The notes beneath the pieces are model-generated. The model was given only the letters and a program-made list of their open reading frames with translations, had not been told where the DNA came from and ran no database searches. Below are positions 59,085 to 64,000 of a stretch of DNA of 64,000 nt, piece after piece (within the stretch, counting starts at the first letter, position 1; each line of letters begins with the position of its first letter). The stretch is from NCBI GenBank assembly GCA_963995505.1, contig OZ023199.1, positions 9,345,373 through 9,409,372 on the forward strand, given 5' to 3'. The translations under genes were made by a program, and so were the position numbers. The DNA is from Hypericum androsaemum. Its lineage: Eukaryota; Streptophyta; Magnoliopsida; Malpighiales; Hypericaceae.

Positions 59085-60070
59085 TAAAATTGAGAGAATA
59101 ATCTATCATTCCTATGCAAATAATATAGTAGTAGGAGGTTTGAACTAAGGGATTAGCACGAGAATCGATGCAAAAAAGGTTCGCATGTGATGATTATGAG
59201 AGTAGTATAACGAGTGAACGAGAATGGAAATAAAGAGAAGGACAAAAATACGAAGAGTGTAAAAGAGTAAATGCAATAATGATAAAAAAGAGCACGATAC
59301 CCTAACATGTTGACAGGATCAATTATGAATTTCTTATGAAATGATATTCGGAATTTCCTACGACACTATTACTAATAGATGGGTGCTAGGCAACTACCAA
59401 TGCTACTAATAGTGTAACCGATAAACCTATAGTGCGAGGCAATGATCTAGATGATTCATTAAGTTCCTCCATGTAAATCACCTACAGAGAGTTTCCTCCG
59501 TCCAGACTGCAAGGTATATTACTCGGTGTTTCGACTTCTCTACGTCTGCTAGAATTGTAAATTAGCTAGAGATCATACCACACTTCATATTATTAAGCTT
59601 GAACCAATAACCTATATCTACTCTTCCCGAGGGTATGAGGCAACGACCTAGAGTTTATAGGTTAGGCCTACTCCAGTCTTAACAATATGAAAGTAAAAGT
59701 AAGCATTAAGTATACCGAACAATAACCACATCCGTAATCAATCCATAATCTAACCCATCAAATGTGCCATACGGGTACCGCACTCAAAGGAAACTACTCC
59801 CTACTCATGGCAATCACATTTGTCATAATCATATTAAAGAACATGAAAAGTATAAGAAAGAGAGAGCAGGAAAGAAGTCACCAATAATAGAAGTCTCAAG
59901 AATACTTCACTGAAAATCAAACCCGAACCTGAGTAACATGAAAAATGTGTAAAGAAATGTAAGTGGAAAAAATGGATGTATAAAACCTAGAACTAGTAGG
60001 GTATGTATAGAAAATTAGATGCCAAAAACTCTAGTTCTAGATTCTTCTCGATAAAATGGTAGAAATGACT
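59085..60070. mobile_element. possible degenerate LTR
   Basis: The layout recalls the LTR at 37271-38806: an 'agcacgatacc' motif after an A/G-rich stretch, a text-like AT-rich body, and an end with 'agaaagagagagc'. No partner LTR or target duplication was found, so this is tentative. Confidence 0.3.
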
Positions 60071-60981
60071 TGGCGGCAGTGACTTTTCTGACGTGGCTGA
60101 GAGCCGTACGCACGTTATTTAGATCATCTCAATTATCTTATTTTCTTAATGTTTTTATTTTTGCTTGTATTTGTAAAGTTCTACTATAGTTCAAATCTCT
60201 CAACAACTACTTAAATCAATTAAAAGAGCATTGTTCTAGTTTAATTAAGAAATTTCGAGTACTTGTAAAAACAAAAGTGTTAAATAATTATTAAGAGAAT
60301 CTTGCCACTTTTAAAAGATTTTACTGTGCTCGGATCTGGATTGGTTTAAAATGTGTTATTGCCCCTATGGAACAAAGAAAGAAGACCCATCTTTGAGCAT
60401 CAGCCAAGCCATATCCGTTTCAGTTTCATGGTTTTGTTTTCATGGGCTCTCTTCCATTAATTAATTAGATGTCACCATTAACAATCTTGGTTTTTCGTTT
60501 GTGCCGTGTGGCCTCTGCTGTAGGGTCGGGGATAACCCCATGTCGAAATTTTTTTTGACCCGGGTCTTTCTCTCTCCTCAGGTCGAAAAAAGTTTTTGAC
60601 TTCAAATAAAGTCGAAAAGATTCTTTCGTTTGAAAAAAAATTTCGACATGAAGAGAACAATCAAAAAATTTTTTCGATCCGGATAAAGAAATACCATATT
60701 CGGAAAAAACCCATTTCTAGGCACTCCCAATTCCCAGTTTAATCTTTTTTCTCTTACCCCTTTCCTTTGAGCCATCTCTCTCTCTACCTTCCACTTTCCC
60801 TTCCTCAAGGACTTGCTGTTTGTTACCTGAAGTCCCATGGTTGCCTACTTGGGTATCGTAACAGGCCAGATAAGTTTGTTTCCTTTGATTCACTCTTTTT
60901 TGCTCCGAGATTCCCCAAGACAGTAAACGAAACAAGGAAAATAGTATATAAACTAAAAAAAAGAAAGAAAAGCTCTCGGAT

Positions 60982-62218
60982 ATGGAGTTGGTAGTTGGTG
61001 CTGTTTCAGATGCGGTTGTGAAGGTTGTTGTCGATCCAATAAAAAAGCACATCGGTTATGCTTTAGGGTTTAGGGGCAAGGTCAATTCACTGAGCGATGA
61101 GGTCCAGAAGCTTCAGGTGGAAAGAGATGGATTGCTCAAGTCTATTGAAGATGCGCCACGACTAGGGGAAGATGTGGAGCCCTATGTTGCTCGATGGCGA
61201 GATCTGGTCGAAGAAGCAATTGCAGAAGCTGAAGCAGTTATCCAGACCGGCCAGGTCGCCGCACAGAGGAGTTGCTCTAGCAATTTGAGGACCAGATACC
61301 GAATGGGCAAGAAGGCAGATCAAGGAAAGCGAGGTACTTTTAAAATGCCATACATATTTCCTTTGGTTTTTGGCGCCATTGTTTAGTTTATTTTATTTTA
61401 TTTTACTAATTTCAATTGGTTGTTAGTTTCAAGTTATTGTTTGGATGTCAGGTATTATTCAGCTACTGGAGGAAACATATAAATTTGATACCACGATGCC
61501 CAAATTTGGTAACATGCAGCAACCTGTAAAACCATCTGTAGAAGACGACGAGGCACAATCAATGCAGCAAACTGTAAAGCCGCCTGTAGAAGACTACGAG
61601 GCACAATCAAGGACTAGAATCATGAATGATGTGATGGAGGCACTATTGGATCCCGATATTACCATGGTTGGAGTCTATTGCATGGGTGGGATTGGGAAGA
61701 CCACCTTAGCAAAGGAGGTCCTCCGTGAAGCTATGTTTGAGGAGTCATTTGATTATGTGGTAATGGTGACCATAAGCGCGGCGCCAGAGCTGAGGAGGAT
61801 TCAAGATGAAATTGCACAATCATTGACTGGATCGAAGTTGCAAGAGAGCACCGATGCCTCTAGAGCTAGTAGGCTATGTAACAATCAATTTTTTTTCCAA
61901 CAACCGTATCATCAGTCGGAGAACCGTCTATTGTCGACAAGCTCAGTATCCTACCACCAGATCCACCTCCATAAAAACCCTAACCTGCACCGTCCCTGCC
62001 GTCCTCCTCCGCGCCCGATCTCCACTTCCACTGACCCCATCACAGTCGAGACCTCCATCCCCTTCGTCTTCACCGACCTTATGGCAGATTTAGAAAGATC
62101 GTTAAAGCTCATCAAACTGGGAAGATTATTAAAGTCAAGGGCTCTGCAAAATTCGTCGAAGGAGAATCGTGAAGGATTGATCACTGTGGTGGAATCCAAC
62201 AACATTTTTTGGTTTTGA
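60982..62218 (+). pseudogene. truncated RPS5-like CC-NBS (CNL) gene, two exons, fused to foreign sequence
   Basis: Exon 1 is 60982-61333 and exon 2 starts at 61452. The junction (KRG|IIQLLEE) closes the frame across a GT..AG intron. Residues 1 to about 120 are a coiled-coil domain (MELVVGAVSDAVVKVVVDPI, ERDGLLKSIED, then RTRYRMGKKA). NB-ARC starts with DITMVGVYCMGGIGKTTLAK and the RNBS-A block FDYVVMVTISAAPELRRIQ. NLR similarity ends at about 61885 (SRASRLCNN). The frame then runs through unrelated Pro/Ser/Thr-rich sequence to a stop at 62216. Kinase-2, GLPL, MHD and LRRs are all missing. A 48-bp tandem duplication (61514-61609) repeats a 16-residue block starting MQQ(P/T)VKP. A TATA-like tatataaa lies at 60947, and the upstream CT-rich region recurs near 62733. 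Confidence 0.82.
61514..61609 (+). repeat. 48-bp tandem duplication in the CNL linker
   Basis: Units start at 61514 and 61562 (both atgcagcaa) and encode two 16-residue blocks with a few substitutions, between the CC and NB-ARC domains. Confidence 0.88.
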
Positions 62219-62295
62219 TTCATCTGCATGTTCTGGTTTTCTTTATTCGACATGTTCTTGGATTCCTCTTTGTTAGTATCGTTGTCCAGAGTTTT

Positions 62296-62630
62296 TTTTT
62301 GGACCCAGATCCTGCCCAAATCAATACAAACAAATCAAACAAATAAATTCGAAAATAATTAAAGTCTGGTAAGTTAAAATTGAGAATTTGGTATTATATC
62401 TAATAATTAATATGCATATATATTATTTTAATATTAATTTAAAAAATTCGGGTAGGATCAGGGCAGGATCTTATAGATTCATATCCATGCCCTTATCCTT
62501 TTAAAATATCAGGATCTGGGCAGGATCAGGGTCTAGACCCGGTCAAAGTTAACGGATCTTGAACCCTTCGGATCTGGATCAGGGTAGACCATCAGTATAA
62601 GGGTCTAGTTGCCATCCCTATCTGAGACCA
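62296..62630. mobile_element. possible hAT-type end relic
   Basis: The right end, read on the minus strand, is tagggatggcaactagaccc, typical of Ac-like hAT termini. Only one convincing end was found. The interior repeats gggcaggatcagg-like sequence in both orientations (62308, 62458, 62518). Confidence 0.35.
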
Positions 62631-62788
62631 ACATTTTTTTGAAAAGTAGTGATGGCTAAATAATTTTTTAAATAGTAGGGACCCATGAGATAATTTTACT
62701 ATAGATCAGGACTAGAGTGTAATTTGTCCTTAATCTTTTCTCTCACCCCTCTCCTTGAGCCATCTCTCTCTCCCCCCACACCTACCTT

Positions 62789-63028
62789 GGGTTTTTTTTC
62801 TTTATGGTGTTACTATTCACCATTTTTTGTGAAAAAAGCGTCCGAAATGAAAGTATTGCGGGGATGGTGTCCACGTGGCACGGACGCCGGAAAAAGTCGG
62901 ATCTTGGAGGGTTTTTTTTCTTTATGGTGTTACTATTCACCCTTTTTTGTGAAAAAAGCGTCCGAAATGAAAGTATTGCGGGGATGGTGTCCACGTGGCA
63001 CGGACGCCGGAAAAAGTCGGATCTTGGA
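62789..63028 (+). repeat. 120-bp tandem duplication
   Basis: Units 62789-62908 and 62909-63028 are almost identical (one visible change, cacca/caccc). Each contains a perfect ccacgtgg G-box core and ends in aagtcggatcttgga. Confidence 0.95.
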
Positions 63029-63205
63029 CCAAGATCCGACTTTTTTTGTCGGATGACCAAGATCCGACTTTTTTAGTCGAATCTTGGTCGATAGGCCATA
63101 TCCGAAATCTGAAAAGGAGATTTCGGATATGACCAAGATCCGACATTTTTTGTCGAATTTATCATATTGGTCCAAGATCCGACTTTTTTGGTCGGATCTT
63201 GGTCG
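62894..63205. repeat. cluster of inverted aagtcggatcttgg motifs
   Basis: The motif aagtcggatcttgg or its complement ccaagatccgactt occurs about eight times with few changes (62894, 63014, 63029, 63057, 63074, 63133, 63170, 63190) in both orientations, so the RNA or single strand could form nested hairpins. A separate palindrome, atccgaaatc..gatttcggat, lies at 63100-63129. Confidence 0.85.
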
Positions 63206-63330
63206 TCATATCGCCTATATAATGGATACCTCGCAGAAGCCTTTTGTCATCCATACGAAGACGTCCTGCGTACCACGAAGACCCTGCCCAAAACCAGGTA
63301 AATTAATTTACTTTAATATTTTGGTATATA

Positions 63331-63560
63331 TGTAGAGTTTGTTCATTAATTAAAAATAATTAGTATATTTTAGCTGTGAAATTATTAATTGTTTCTATTT
63401 TTTGAGTGTGATATCTGATTGTTTAAAATTTTGTGGGTGTATATATGTAGAGTTTGTTCATTAATTAAAAATAATTAGTATATGTTAGCTTTTGAAATTA
63501 TTAATTCCTTATATTTTTTTAGTGTGATATCTGATTGTTTAAAATTTTGTGGGTGTGCGA
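63331..63560 (+). repeat. 115-bp tandem duplication in the 5'-UTR intron
   Basis: Units begin tgtagagtttgttcattaat at 63331 and 63446 and end near gattgtttaaaattttgtgg. They differ at several sites. Confidence 0.88.
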
Positions 63561-63604
63561 ATTTTATAAACTGACCAACCCCAATGGCCAGACCGGTTTA
63601 ATGA

Positions 63605-63662
63605 GTCGGACCGGTCGGGTCGGTCGGGTCGGTCGGACCGGTCGGGTCGGTCGGACCGGTCA
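63605..63662 (+). repeat. GGTCGG-type microsatellite
   Basis: Repeats of ggtcgggtc/ggtcggacc. The stretch is unusually GC-rich in an AT-rich intron and contains ggaccggtc palindromes. Confidence 0.9.
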
Positions 63663-63879
63663 GATTGTGAATTTTTTCTTGGTAAATTCCGGATGGTCGA
63701 GTACAAAAAGTGACCACCCTGCCAGTCCGATTAAATTTCATCTGGTTCTTAAGGTGGTCTCGGACCAAAAAATTGATGGAGAAGAATGTATGTTTATATG
63801 ATATTTTCGTTAATATAAATTATGTTTTGTGTTGCTAATATAGAATTGCATACTGTTTTCTTTTGTTGTAGTATTCATA

Positions 63880-64000
63880 ATGGCTAACCGGGTTATAAGA
63901 ATAAAGTTGAAATACGATGGAGTAATTTTCAACAACAATGAAACCGGTTTTGATTACCAAGGTGGTAGGAAAGAGAAGTTGAAGTTTCATGCAGCATTTG
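63880..64000 (+). CDS. start of a reading frame of the putative Mutator-like element (partial)
   Basis: The start codon at 63880 follows a 3' splice site (ttttgttgtag) by 9 bp. The first 40 residues begin MANRVIRIKLKYDGVIFNNN and continue to HAAF at the window edge. The basic start and beta-strand-like pattern fit the N-terminal region of MuDR-type transposases but are not diagnostic. The rest lies outside the window. Confidence 0.45.
   Translation, partial: MANRVIRIKLKYDGVIFNNNETGFDYQGGRKEKLKFHAAF

Larger units (their letters stand above)
62789..64000 (+). mobile_element. left part of a putative autonomous Mutator-like element (runs off the window)
   Basis: A G/T-rich start (gggttttttttctttatgg), a terminal region full of short inverted motifs, then a TATA-like tatataatgg (63213), a leader with a GT..AG intron (about 63298-63871) and a start codon at 63880. 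This order is usual for plant MuDR-type elements. The transposase domain lies outside the window, so the family is inferred. Confidence 0.5.

Noticed and set aside
1..64000. CRISPR arrays, operons or bacterial features
   Set aside because: Spliced plant genes and plant retroelements make this a nuclear plant sequence, and no regularly spaced repeats of CRISPR type were seen.

Overview
This is nuclear DNA from a flowering plant. The exons are spliced (GT..AG) and the intergenic DNA is very AT-rich. TIR-type NLR sequence rules out a typical grass and points to a eudicot or magnoliid. Much of the window is mobile DNA in several age layers. I could not name the species.

Left third (1-17 kb). Three genes look intact. 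The first is a three-exon class III lipase of the phospholipase A1-II (DSEL/PLA1-II-gamma) type at 1060-3971 (+), with a Cassandra-type solo LTR in its large intron. The second is a seven-exon pyruvate decarboxylase at 7398-11078 (-); its exon phases close to give 575 residues. The third is a two-exon TAXIMIN-type cysteine-rich signalling peptide of 80 residues at 16638-16992 (-). Between them lie a 1.6 kb fold-back element with a tRNA-like sequence in each arm (12715-14341) and a Cassandra TRIM whose LTRs carry 5S rRNA-like sequence (14651-15200).

Middle (18-37 kb). An element with ~200-bp inverted ends (18099-20938) carries a fragment of the ESCRT-I gene ELC/VPS23 and was itself hit by a ZMYM1-like hAT. 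A decayed BUBR1 (spindle checkpoint) gene on the minus strand is split by a full-length but defective Copia element (22817-27639, TSD gggat). Beyond it is a TIR-NBS-LRR locus. About 3 kb running from the BUBR1 start region to the start of TNL exon 3 is present twice in tandem. The junction fuses the BUBR1 start and 13 codons in frame to TNL leucine-rich-repeat exons, and the fused gene has an intact 450-residue reading frame. The TNL itself carries a one-base frameshift in the LRR, a degenerate MHD motif and an amplified set of 3' coiled-coil exons. Two copies of a ~0.4 kb MITE with perfect 9-bp target duplications lie here, and one of them has its empty site preserved in the duplicate.

Right half (37-60 kb). 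This is a three-layer nest. An old Athila-like LTR pair was hit by a Copia element (39399-54754, TSD aattt). An internally deleted Athila-like element with two 1590-bp LTRs (44849-53839, TSD gtata) then inserted into that Copia's 5' LTR. Old, unidentified repeats follow.

Right end (60-64 kb). A truncated RPS5-like CC-NBS gene (60982-62218) is fused to unrelated sequence. After it comes what looks like the 5' end of a Mutator-like element, with a 120-bp near-perfect tandem duplication, a cluster of palindromic motifs, a 5'-UTR intron and a reading frame leaving the window at 63880.
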